Positions 13,882 through 20,436 of a stretch of DNA of 20,436 nt are shown one piece after another. The number at the start of each line of letters is the position of its first letter. The first letter of the stretch is position 1. Origin of the DNA: JBEKCP01 sp050014815 (GTDB lineage Bacteria > Planctomycetota > Planctomycetia > Pirellulales > Thermoguttaceae); assembly GCA_050014815.1 (NCBI GenBank), contig JBEKCP010000048.1:1-20436 (forward strand), given 5' to 3'. The notes beneath the pieces are model-generated. The model saw only the letters and a program-made list of their open reading frames with translations, searched no databases and was not told where the DNA came from. Made by a program: the position numbers and the translations under genes.

Positions 13882-16815
13882 ATGATGACACGGGAACGCC
13901 GGCTTGTGGCGATCGTCTTTTTCCTGTCCGGGGCTTGCGCGCTGATCGACGAAGTGGTCTGGGCGCGGTTGCTCAAGCTCACCTTGGGCAACACGGTCCA
14001 CGCCTCGGCCATCGTGGTCTCGACGTTCATGGCCGGCCTGGCGCTCGGGGCCCTGGTGGCGCGCCGCTGGACGGACCGCGTGGCCCGGCCGCTGCGGGCC
14101 TATGCCGTGCTGGAGACGGTCGTCGCCCTGGCCGCGCTCGCCTTTCCCGTGGCGCTGGGGTGGGCCGACGCCCTCTACCGCTGCGCGTTTCCCCTGTTGC
14201 AAGATCGGCCCGCGGCCCTGCTGGCGGTGCAGGCCGTGGTTTCGGCGACACTGCTTTTGGTGCCCACCGCGCTGATGGGCGCGGGCTTGCCGCTTCTGGC
14301 CCCTTATGTGACCAGGCGTGCGGAACAAGCGGGCCGCCTGGTGGGCCGCCTGTACGCGATCAACACGCTCGGCGCCGCCGCCGGCTGCCTGCTCGCCGGA
14401 CTGGTCCTGATCCGCGCGTGGGGCGTGCTGGGGGCGATCTTGACGGCCGCGGCGCTCAATCTACTGGTGGCCGCGGCCGCATGGCGGCTGTCACGGCATG
14501 AGCCGCGAACCAAGCCGGCATGCCCGCCGTCTGGTGTGAAAAGTCGCCTTTCGCTCCGCGAAAGCAGCGCAACCTTCGCGGAACGCAAGGAGTTCCGGGA
14601 GCCCGTGCTGCTTCTGGGCGCCTGCTTCCTGAGCGGTTTCGCCGTGCTCGGCTACGAGGTGCTCTGGGTGCGCAGCTTCGTGCTCCGCCTGGGTGGATTC
14701 ACCTACGTCTTCTCCGCCGTGTTGGGCGTCTACCTGGTCGGCCATACACTGGGCTCCTTGCTGGGCAGCCGGCTGACGGCGGGAAAAGAGGGACTGGCGC
14801 CATGGGTCCGCAGCTCGCTTGGGGCCGTTGCGGCAAATGGCGACTGCCCCCCTCTTTCCGCCCGGTTCCTGGGCATCAGCCTGATCGCCCTGGGAGCCTG
14901 CGGGGTGGGCTTCGTGCCGTTTTGCAGTTATTGGTTCGCGCTTGCGCCGGCGGCGACGGGCAATCCGCTCGCGCAGGACGCGGCAACGGCGCTGGGCAAA
15001 ATCCTCTTGCCGCTATGGCATGCCGCGGTGGTCCTGCTCCTGCCGTCGCTCTTGTCCGGTATGACGTTCCCCTTGGCCTTACAGGCCTGGGGCCGCTTCC
15101 GCACGAAGGTCGGCGAGAACACGGGCCTGGTCTACGGCGTCAACACGCTGGGCGCCGTGTGCGGCGGGTTGGCAACCGGCTTCCTGCTCCTTCCCGGGCT
15201 GGGCACGCAGGCCGCCGCCAGCCTGCTGGGCCTCGGCCTGGCATGGTGGGGTGCGCTCGTGGTTTCCGGCCGTCGGGAAGACCTCCGCCGGGTGCGGGGC
15301 TGGGCCGCGCCGGCCGCGGCCGCCGCCTTGTCGATCCTCGCCTGCGCCATGCCCGCCGACCTCTTCCGCACGACGTTCGCCCATCGTTTCGGCGGCGAGA
15401 TCGTGGAGATCCGCGAGGGGACCAGCGCCCTGGTGGCCGTCGTCCGCATGCCGGACAAGAGCCGCATCATGGCCATCGACAACGTGCCCATGGTCGGCGA
15501 CGGCGTCCACCGTTCGGCCCAGCAGACGCTCGGGCATTTGCCCGTGCTGCTCCACGCCGGCCCGCGCTCCGCGCTCTCGATCGGCTTCGGCGGCGGAGAG
15601 ACCACCGCCTGCCTGGCGCGGCACGGGCTGGAGCGGATCGATTGCGTCGAGGTGGCGCCGGAGGTCGTCGAGCTGGCGCTCGGCCATTTTTCGCACATCA
15701 ACCTCGGCCCGGAGTTGGGCCGCCGCGTGCGCATGATCTCGATGGACGCCAAGAACTACCTGAAGTGTACCGACCGGAAGTATGACGTCATCATCAACGA
15801 TTCGGACGTACACTCGACGGCGGCCAGCGCGCCGTTGTTCTCGCGCGACCATTTCCAAGAGGCCCTGGCCCACCTGGCCCCGGGCGGGCGGTTCATGACC
15901 AAGCTGCACCTCCAGGGCGACCCGCGGTCGAACGTGGAGTGCATCCTGCGGACGTTCACGTCGGTCTTCCCGCACACCACGGTCTGGTTCCCCGTGACGA
16001 AGCCGTTCCTCTTCGTATACTTGGTCGGATCGGCCGACCCGCAGCGGCACTCGCCCGAGGAGCTGGACCGCCGGCTGGCCGCGCCGACCGTGCGCGAGAG
16101 CATCCGCCACCTGAACGTCCGCACCGCGGTCGACCTGCTGGGCTTCTACCTGGGCGACGAAGAGGACCTGCGTCGGTGGCTGCCGCCGGGGCCGGTACAC
16201 AGCGACTGGGCGCCCGTGCTGGAGTTCAACGCCGATCCGCACGCGCTGGCGCTGCGGGAATTTCTACCCGAGCTGGCCGAGCACCTGCACGGCGAGGGCC
16301 TCTTGGCCCGGCTCGACTTCCCGGCGACGCCGGCCGACGGGCGCCGGCGCTGGCTCAAGGAGTTTGCCGCGTTCCAGGAGGCGGCCCGCTATCTGCTGCG
16401 GGCGCACACGGCCCCGGACGCGGCCGCCGCGTTGTGGAACGCCGAGTCGGCCTGCCGGCTCCAGCCCGGCCACCCGGCCGCCGAGAACCTGCGCACCGCC
16501 TGTTTCCTCCAGATCCGCAGCGGCCTGGAGCTGCGGTCGCTGGCCCCCGATCGGCTCGCGCGCGAGGCCGCGGACGCACGGGGGCAAGACCCGGCCTGCG
16601 GCGCGGCCTGGCTGGTCGAGGGCCTTCTTGACGATCGCCGCGGCGAAAAAGACGCGGCGGCCGCGGCACTCGAAAAGGCCGTCGAGCTCGATCCCATGTG
16701 GGCCGACGCCCGCGACATGCTCGGCGCGTTCTACCATCGCCAGGGGCGGACGAAGCAGGCCCTCTTCCAATTCCGCGCCGCCGCCGGCCTGCGGGCTGCG
16801 CTGGCCGAGCAGTAA
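13882..16815 (+). CDS. Membrane-bound MFS-like / spermidine-synthase-like protein with C-terminal TPRs
   Basis: 977 residues from ATG 13882 (a second ATG follows at once; weak Shine-Dalgarno). Residues about 1-210 and 238-480 are two multi-helix membrane blocks opening FFLSGACALIDEVVWARLL and LGNTVHASAIVVSTFMAGLA, the signature of fused MFS/spermidine-synthase proteins. Residues about 500-760 form the aminopropyltransferase-like Rossmann domain: SIGFGGGETTACLARHG (about 565-581), IDCVEVAPEVVELALGHF, VIINDSDVHSTAASAPLF. The motif at the catalytic Asp reads DSD, so polyamine synthesis is uncertain. Residues about 900-975 form two TPR-like helical pairs (ALEKAVELDPMWADARDML, GAFYHRQGRTKQALFQFRAA). 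Residues 221-237 and about 317-330 derive from genomic repeats. The frame is otherwise clean. Confidence 0.85.
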   Translation: MMTRERRLVAIVFFLSGACALIDEVVWARLLKLTLGNTVHASAIVVSTFMAGLALGALVARRWTDRVARPLRAYAVLETVVALAALAFPVALGWADALYRCAFPLLQDRPAALLAVQAVVSATLLLVPTALMGAGLPLLAPYVTRRAEQAGRLVGRLYAINTLGAAAGCLLAGLVLIRAWGVLGAILTAAALNLLVAAAAWRLSRHEPRTKPACPPSGVKSRLSLRESSATFAERKEFREPVLLLGACFLSGFAVLGYEVLWVRSFVLRLGGFTYVFSAVLGVYLVGHTLGSLLGSRLTAGKEGLAPWVRSSLGAVAANGDCPPLSARFLGISLIALGACGVGFVPFCSYWFALAPAATGNPLAQDAATALGKILLPLWHAAVVLLLPSLLSGMTFPLALQAWGRFRTKVGENTGLVYGVNTLGAVCGGLATGFLLLPGLGTQAAASLLGLGLAWWGALVVSGRREDLRRVRGWAAPAAAAALSILACAMPADLFRTTFAHRFGGEIVEIREGTSALVAVVRMPDKSRIMAIDNVPMVGDGVHRSAQQTLGHLPVLLHAGPRSALSIGFGGGETTACLARHGLERIDCVEVAPEVVELALGHFSHINLGPELGRRVRMISMDAKNYLKCTDRKYDVIINDSDVHSTAASAPLFSRDHFQEALAHLAPGGRFMTKLHLQGDPRSNVECILRTFTSVFPHTTVWFPVTKPFLFVYLVGSADPQRHSPEELDRRLAAPTVRESIRHLNVRTAVDLLGFYLGDEEDLRRWLPPGPVHSDWAPVLEFNADPHALALREFLPELAEHLHGEGLLARLDFPATPADGRRRWLKEFAAFQEAARYLLRAHTAPDAAAALWNAESACRLQPGHPAAENLRTACFLQIRSGLELRSLAPDRLAREAADARGQDPACGAAWLVEGLLDDRRGEKDAAAAALEKAVELDPMWADARDMLGAFYHRQGRTKQALFQFRAAAGLRAALAEQ
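14547..14590. repeat. Palindromic repeat inside the coding region (SRLSLRESSATFAERKE)
   Basis: CCTTTCGCTCCGCGAAAG (14547-14564), an eight-base loop, then the imperfect inverse CCTTCGCGGAACGCAAGG (14573-14590). It reads in frame as SRLSLRESSATFAERKE between the two membrane blocks. I recognise this peptide string as a recurrent planctomycete repeat translation. Confidence 0.7.
14834..14863. repeat. Decayed REP-like motif inside the coding region
   Basis: CAAATGGCGACTGCCCCCCT parallels the AAATGGGGAC.GTCCCC motif of the two intergenic REP-like pairs and reads in frame as ANGDCPPLSAR, in a loop of the second membrane block. Confidence 0.4.
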
Positions 16816-17003
16816 GGCCTTGTCCTTCCCAAAAAGCTCGTGTGAGGCGAAGGTATGAGACCAACGTGCGTAGACGAAGAGGACAGAAAGGGCCGGGAAC
16901 CATTGCTGGAACGGGACGAGCAGCCATCGGGTTCGCGGCATTGGCACGCCGGCGCAGACTGCTGGCGTCGAGGGAAGATCCGACTGGGAACTGGGCTTAC
17001 CGG

Positions 17004-17335
17004 TTACGCGGCACGCCGCGTGTACCGATGGTGCAGTCCGCCGACTTGCGGGACGGCAACAACCTGGCCCTCCGAAGGCAGTTCGACTCGCCGCGGCGTC
17101 GGTGAATTGTGATCCAAAGAGAGATGCGGCCGCGAGTTGTGATAGTAATCGAAGTAGTTCGAGAGTATGTGGTGCAAATGTCTTTCGTTCAGCACGATCA
17201 CATGATCCAAACAATCTCGGCGTATCGAGCCGATCATTCTTTCGCAGTACGGATTCTGCCAAGGCGACCTTGGCGCGATCAAGACTTCTTCGATGCCCAT
17301 GACCGATCTCAGCGCCGACACCAGCGATATTCCGG
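17004..17335 (-). mobile_element. C-terminal fragment of an IS3-type (rve) transposase
   Basis: From about MGIEEVLIAPRSPWQNPY through CERMIGSIRRDCLDHVIVL, NERHLHHILSNYFDYYHN and SRPHLSLDHNSPTPRRVE to VGGLHHRYTRRAA and stop at 17004. The Glu in 'NPYCERMIGSIRR' is the last member of the DDE triad. The first two Asp positions are gone. It is a different subtype from the fragment at 12046-12170, where the sequence reads DLTTVP. About 190 bases after its stop (16816-17003) hold no gene and may be the element's tail; they reach the spermidine-synthase-like gene convergently. Confidence 0.8.
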
Positions 17336-17602
17336 CTGATCGGGCCCTGCTTGGCTGCCACCGGCTGTTCCGCATCGCTGCCCTCGGCCGACATCATGGC
17401 ATCCCGCCGCATTCAACTCTGTGTCGCCAATGATTTTGATGCTCGGCAGAGTATTTTGACTACACGACCCGAAACGGACATGCGGTGGACGTAGGCATGA
17501 GTCTTCCGTCCATTTGACCGCAGCACGTCCCAACTTTCTGGTTAAGGACGCCGGATCACTCCCACGGCTCCTGCTCCTCGACGTACTCCATGTTCACAAC
17601 GC
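17336..17602. other. Gene-free junction region
   Basis: No gene supported. Positions 17443-17460 carry TCGGCAGAGTATTTTGAC, an inverted partial match (17 of 18) to the edge of the 113-bp repeat (rest of the repeat absent). Confidence 0.45.
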
Positions 17603-18434
17603 TTATGGCCGGACTCGATCCACGTGAGCCGCCAAAACTGGAAGGACCGGCCGATCGCTGGACGCTACCGATGTCACCACCACAAAGAAAACGTCGCCGC
17701 CTTCGGCGTAGACGCCGGGCAAGTGCAGCACAAGTGTCCTGCCGGCCACGCTTGCCGCGCCGCCCACCATCGATGCCTCTCTCACCTCGGCCGAAAGCCG
17801 GTGACGGGTGACAAACGTGCCGCGGAGCGTGGCCCCGTCCTCGTGGGCGACGGTAAAGGCGTTGCCCTCGACCTTGGTCCGTGAAAGATCGCCTGCATCG
17901 GCGGGCCGCGTGCGGTCCCCGCCGGTCACAGGCTCCATGTGCCACATCCAGAGCTTCGACTTGCCGCCCTCGATGCGATCGACGACAGCCAGCAGACAAG
18001 GCGCGCCGCTGCGGCCCGAATAGTCCACGCCGATCGAGCGCATGCCGCGGATGCCTGAGTCTTTGAACGACTCCGCCTTGCGTACGTTGCCGTAGCGCTC
18101 GTAGAGCGGCATGCGCCGGCCGCTGGCCGCGACGCCCGCGGTCGCGTAGACGTCGTTCATGTCGATGCCAACCACGCCCGAACCGTTCGGCTCGGTCTTG
18201 AGGCAGCTTAGCCGGCTGCATGTGCCTTCGTTGATCTCGGGGTTGTCGGGCAGCATCACCACGTTCTCCTCCCAGCGGCAGCGGCTGCGGTCGTGCGGGC
18301 CGGCCGCCCAGACGTGGCCCAGGCCCATCACGCGGAACGTGCCGGCGTTGGGGCCGTTCCAGCCGCCGATGGTGTGTGCCTTGAGGAAGACCTGGGTGGG
18401 AGGCTCGACGGTTGCAAACGGTTTTCGCGGCCAT
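17603..18434 (-). pseudogene. Headless heparinase-like exported protein
   Basis: The frame opens just after a TAA at 18435 with no start codon, yet is protein-like from its first residues: KPFATVEPPTQVFLKAHT, IGGWNGPNAGTFRVMGLGHV, EENVVMLPDNPEINEGTC, NGSGVVGIDMNDVYAT, GIRGMRSIGVDYSGRSGAP, TLRGTFVTRH and LVLHLPGVYAEGGDVFFVVV. A GTG at 18331 is the only internal candidate start, and homology-like sequence extends upstream of it. The pattern fits the C-terminal beta-sandwich of heparinase II/III-like planctomycete proteins (moderate recollection). The final 20-25 residues appear shifted. The N-terminal catalytic part is missing, so it is presumably inactive. The promoter of the rightward oxidoreductase gene overlaps its truncated head. 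Confidence 0.5.
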
Positions 18435-18440
18435 TATAAT
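18412..18440 (+). promoter_or_regulatory. Sigma70-like promoter upstream of the oxidoreductase gene
   Basis: TTGCAA (18412-18417) and a perfect TATAAT (18435-18440) with exactly 17 bases between. It faces the gene at 18596 and gives a leader of about 150 bases. Confidence 0.55.
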
Positions 18441-18482
18441 CTCGAATCTCGACCGTACCGTCCACGAGACGGAACGGAACTA

Positions 18483-18499
18483 CTCAGAATGGTTCTGAG
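18483..18499. promoter_or_regulatory. Perfect 7-bp inverted repeat CTCAGAA-TGG-TTCTGAG in the leader
   Basis: It lies about 43 bases after the -10 box and 97 bases before the ATG at 18596. It could be an operator or an mRNA hairpin; no regulator gene is nearby. Confidence 0.4.
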
Positions 18500-18595
18500 A
18501 CGGGAACGGTTGCTCGAAGTCCCCCGGAGTTCTTGCGTACAGGAGAAGCCCGGCAAGACCACCACTCCCCCTCGACCCAGCCCGGAGTTCGTGCC

Positions 18596-19846
18596 ATGCC
18601 TCCCGCCAACTCGTCCGTTCGTCGCCGTGCGTTCCTTGCCGCGGGCGCGGCCAGCGTGCCGTTGTTCGTTTCCGGCCGCGCCTTAGGGGCCGATGGCAAC
18701 CAGCCAGCCAGCGAGCGAATCGGCTTTGCCGTGATGGGACTGGGTGATCGTGGCCCCGGTCACTGTGGCATGGGCAAGGCGGCCCAACTGATCGCCGTCT
18801 GCGATCCTTGGAAGAATCGCCGCGAGAAGATCGCCGCAGCGCGGAAGTGCGACGCCTATGCCGACCACCGCGACGCGCTGGCCCGCAAAGACATCGACGC
18901 GATCGTCATCGCCACGCCCGACCACTGGCACGTGCCGATGGCCATCGCCGCGGCCAAGGCCGGCAAGGACGTGTTCTGCGAGAAGGCCCTCGGCGTGAGC
19001 ATCGCCGAAGACCTGGCGATCCGCGACGCCTTCAAGCGTCTGGGGCGGGTATTTCAATACGGGCCGCAGCGCCGCACGTCGGGCAACTTCCGTCTGGCTT
19101 GCGAACTGGTCCGCAACAAGCGGATCGGTGAGGTCCGCGAGATCGAGGTGATTGCGCCAACCTTCGGCGCGTGCGCCCCAAAGGTCGCAACGCCCGCGGC
19201 GACGCCCGAAGATTTGGCCTACGACATTTGGCTCGGCCCCGCGCCCGAGGCGCCCTACGTGCCCGGCCGCTGCCAGGCCCGCGGCTGGTACTGTATCTAC
19301 GACTACTGCATCGGCTGGATCTCCGCCTGGGGTTCGCACATCTTGAGCATCGTCCAGTGGGGCTTCGACACGCACCGTGCCGGCGCGATCGAGGTCGAAG
19401 GCACGGGCACGATCCCCGGCGTCGGGCTGAACGACAACCTGACGCACTGGGACACGCGGTTCAAGTTCGCCAGCGGTCCGACGATGACATTCAAGACCGG
19501 CGGATCGAACCATGTGAAGTTCATCGGCAGCGAGGGCTGGGTCGAGGTCGGCGACCGCGGCTCGGGCAGCGAGCCGGCATCGCTGTGGAAGTCGCCCATC
19601 GGCGCCGACGAGATCCATCTGAAGTCGGGCGACTTGCACGAGGACTTCGTCGCCGCGGTGAAGACCCGCGGTACGACGATGAGTCCACTGGACGACGCCG
19701 TCTACAGCGACATTCTCACGCATTTGGCCGACATCGCCATTCGCCTGAAGCGGAAGGTCGTTTGGGACCCGGCCAAGGAAACCTTTGTCGGCGACCCGGC
19801 CGCCGTGCGGCTGATGACACGTGCCAGCCGCGGTAATTGGCAGTAG
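18596..19846 (+). CDS. Tat-exported Gfo/Idh/MocA-family oxidoreductase
   Basis: 416 residues. GGAG at 18584-18587, eight bases before ATG 18596, sets the start. Twin-arginine signal: SVRRRAFLAAGAASVPLFVS. Rossmann NAD(P)-binding domain: GFAVMGLGDRGPGH (about residues 43-56), DIDAIVIATPDHWHVPMA, GKDVFCEKALGVSIAEDL; the usual CEKP has become CEKA. C-terminal alpha/beta domain: VREIEVIAPTF, WLGPAPEAPYVPGRC, WISAWGSHILSIVQWGFDT (the region of the conserved His) and HEDFVAAVKTRGTTMSPLDD. The ending RASRGNW resembles the C-terminus of many planctomycete members. Family members oxidise or reduce sugars and related polyols; substrate unknown. It looks intact and monocistronic. Confidence 0.9.
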   Translation: MPPANSSVRRRAFLAAGAASVPLFVSGRALGADGNQPASERIGFAVMGLGDRGPGHCGMGKAAQLIAVCDPWKNRREKIAAARKCDAYADHRDALARKDIDAIVIATPDHWHVPMAIAAAKAGKDVFCEKALGVSIAEDLAIRDAFKRLGRVFQYGPQRRTSGNFRLACELVRNKRIGEVREIEVIAPTFGACAPKVATPAATPEDLAYDIWLGPAPEAPYVPGRCQARGWYCIYDYCIGWISAWGSHILSIVQWGFDTHRAGAIEVEGTGTIPGVGLNDNLTHWDTRFKFASGPTMTFKTGGSNHVKFIGSEGWVEVGDRGSGSEPASLWKSPIGADEIHLKSGDLHEDFVAAVKTRGTTMSPLDDAVYSDILTHLADIAIRLKRKVVWDPAKETFVGDPAAVRLMTRASRGNWQ

Positions 19847-20323
19847 GCTGGCCGTGCCGCGTGTTTGTACTGGACGATCACCGCCGGGTGGTGCGCTGGT
19901 CCACCGATTTTCGGCTCCAGGAGGCCGAGTCATATCCCCCTGCCAGCTCCTGGCTAATCGCACCTCGTAGAGTCGAAATACTCATCCGAACTGCAACTGT
20001 CAAGCAGCACAGGACTTGCGAACATCAATTGAACGCTCGTTTCGGCCGCTTGACAGCATCCGCCGGCCACCCGATGCTGAAGTTTTGCCCCGAACGGTCA
20101 AAGAATTGTGCGTCGTGAAGAGGTGGCGATTTCCAGTGGGTGCAATTCCCTCTTTCAGCTCTGGTCCAACTGGCGATCGGCGCTGGCCATCGTCCAAGTC
20201 TCCAAACCTGGCAGGACCGTTTCGGCGGCCCATCGCGAGTTGCGGCCGCTTGCCCTCCGTCGCCCCGGGGATTACCATAATGCTCGATCGATTGAGAGCT
20301 TCTTTTCAGCGAGGATCTCTGCC
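19847..20323. other. Intergenic stretch of about 480 bases
   Basis: No gene supported. It contains copy 2 of the 113-bp repeat. A weak promoter-like CATAAT lies at 20276-20281, about 43 bases ahead of the next ATG, without a good -35 at normal distance. Confidence 0.5.
19973..20085. repeat. 113-bp dispersed repeat, copy 2
   Basis: Direct repeat of 12317-12429 (7656 bases apart, same orientation, 8 mismatches). No transposase sequence adjoins this copy. Confidence 0.85.
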
Positions 20324-20436
20324 ATGAAAGCCGATCGGATCACACGCCGCCGCTTTCTGGAAACCCTCCCGGCGGTCGTGGGGCCGTGTGTGCTGGCGGC
20401 TTCGGTTCGCGGCGCCGAAGACGCCCCCCCGCCCAG
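20324..20436 (+). CDS. Tat-exported protein, N-terminus only
   Basis: ATG at 20324 with GAGG nine bases upstream. The visible part reads MKADRITRRRFLETLPAVVG and ends SVRGAEDAPPPS. TRRRFLE is a twin-arginine signal, and the cleavage area after VRGAE is typical. The window ends 37 codons in. Its position after another Tat-exported oxidoreductase makes a second Gfo/Idh/MocA member plausible, but sulfatase-like or other exported enzymes use the same signal. Confidence 0.75.
   Translation, partial: MKADRITRRRFLETLPAVVGPCVLAASVRGAEDAPPP

Noticed and set aside
13523..13891. Minus-strand frame with a hydrophobic run between the REP-like pair and 13523.
   Set aside because: Half of it is REP sequence read as protein. 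It has no start signal and no recognisable family.
18683..19963. A long minus-strand frame opposite the Gfo/Idh/MocA gene.
   Set aside because: Antisense shadow; the plus frame has a Tat signal, Rossmann motifs and a good ribosome-binding site.

Overview
The window looks like a stretch of planctomycete chromosome (Pirellulales-like, GC-rich). It carries Tat-exported Gfo/Idh/MocA-type oxidoreductases, exported PQQ-type beta-propellers, a parallel beta-helix protein, carbohydrate-active enzyme fragments, a membrane-bound spermidine-synthase-like protein with TPRs, and palindromic repeats that I associate with planctomycete genomes. The assignment rests on protein families and is an inference.

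Layout. 1-1307 (minus, runs off the left edge): an exported beta-propeller/methyltransferase-like fusion. 1611-4190 (plus): a large exported propeller protein with three N-terminal beta-rich modules. It overlaps the head of a truncated gene (4187-4429) that may have been a second methyltransferase/propeller protein. 4378-5661 is a gene graveyard: an orphan coding-like scrap, the C-terminus of an IS66 transposase fused in frame to the head of a GH43-like gene, a GH43-like piece in inverted orientation, a GH95-like tail with a frameshift, and the signal-peptide end of another exported protein. 6298-8028: an intact beta-helix protein. 8164-10047: a second propeller protein related to the first, with one N-terminal module. 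The beta-helix gene sits between oppositely oriented copies of a GTAACCGTTC motif.

10060-12567 is a second graveyard: an internal piece of a nucleoside hydrolase-like gene, IS21-like terminal repeats, an almost complete phage-type terminase large subunit with no other phage gene, and fragments of an IS3-type (rve) and an IS4-type transposase meeting head to head. A 113-bp repeat follows and recurs at 19973-20085. 12703-13469 is a Tat-signal gene broken by a frameshift and flanked by two REP-like inverted pairs.

13882-16815 is an intact 977-residue MFS-like/spermidine-synthase-like/TPR protein. Two repeat-derived segments have been absorbed in frame. After it come the tail of an IS3-type transposase (minus), a headless heparinase-like exported protein (minus), an intact Tat-exported oxidoreductase (18596-19846) with a good sigma70-like promoter, and the first codons of another Tat-exported protein at the right edge.

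The intact genes point to an envelope-targeted, polysaccharide-related accessory region. Each intact gene appears to have its own ribosome-binding site, and there is little operon structure. No CRISPR array, tRNA, rRNA or complete mobile element was seen. The main novelty candidates are the lone terminase with an atypical Walker A, the recurrent N-terminal module of the propeller proteins, repeats read through as protein, and the chimeric GH43/IS66 reading frame.
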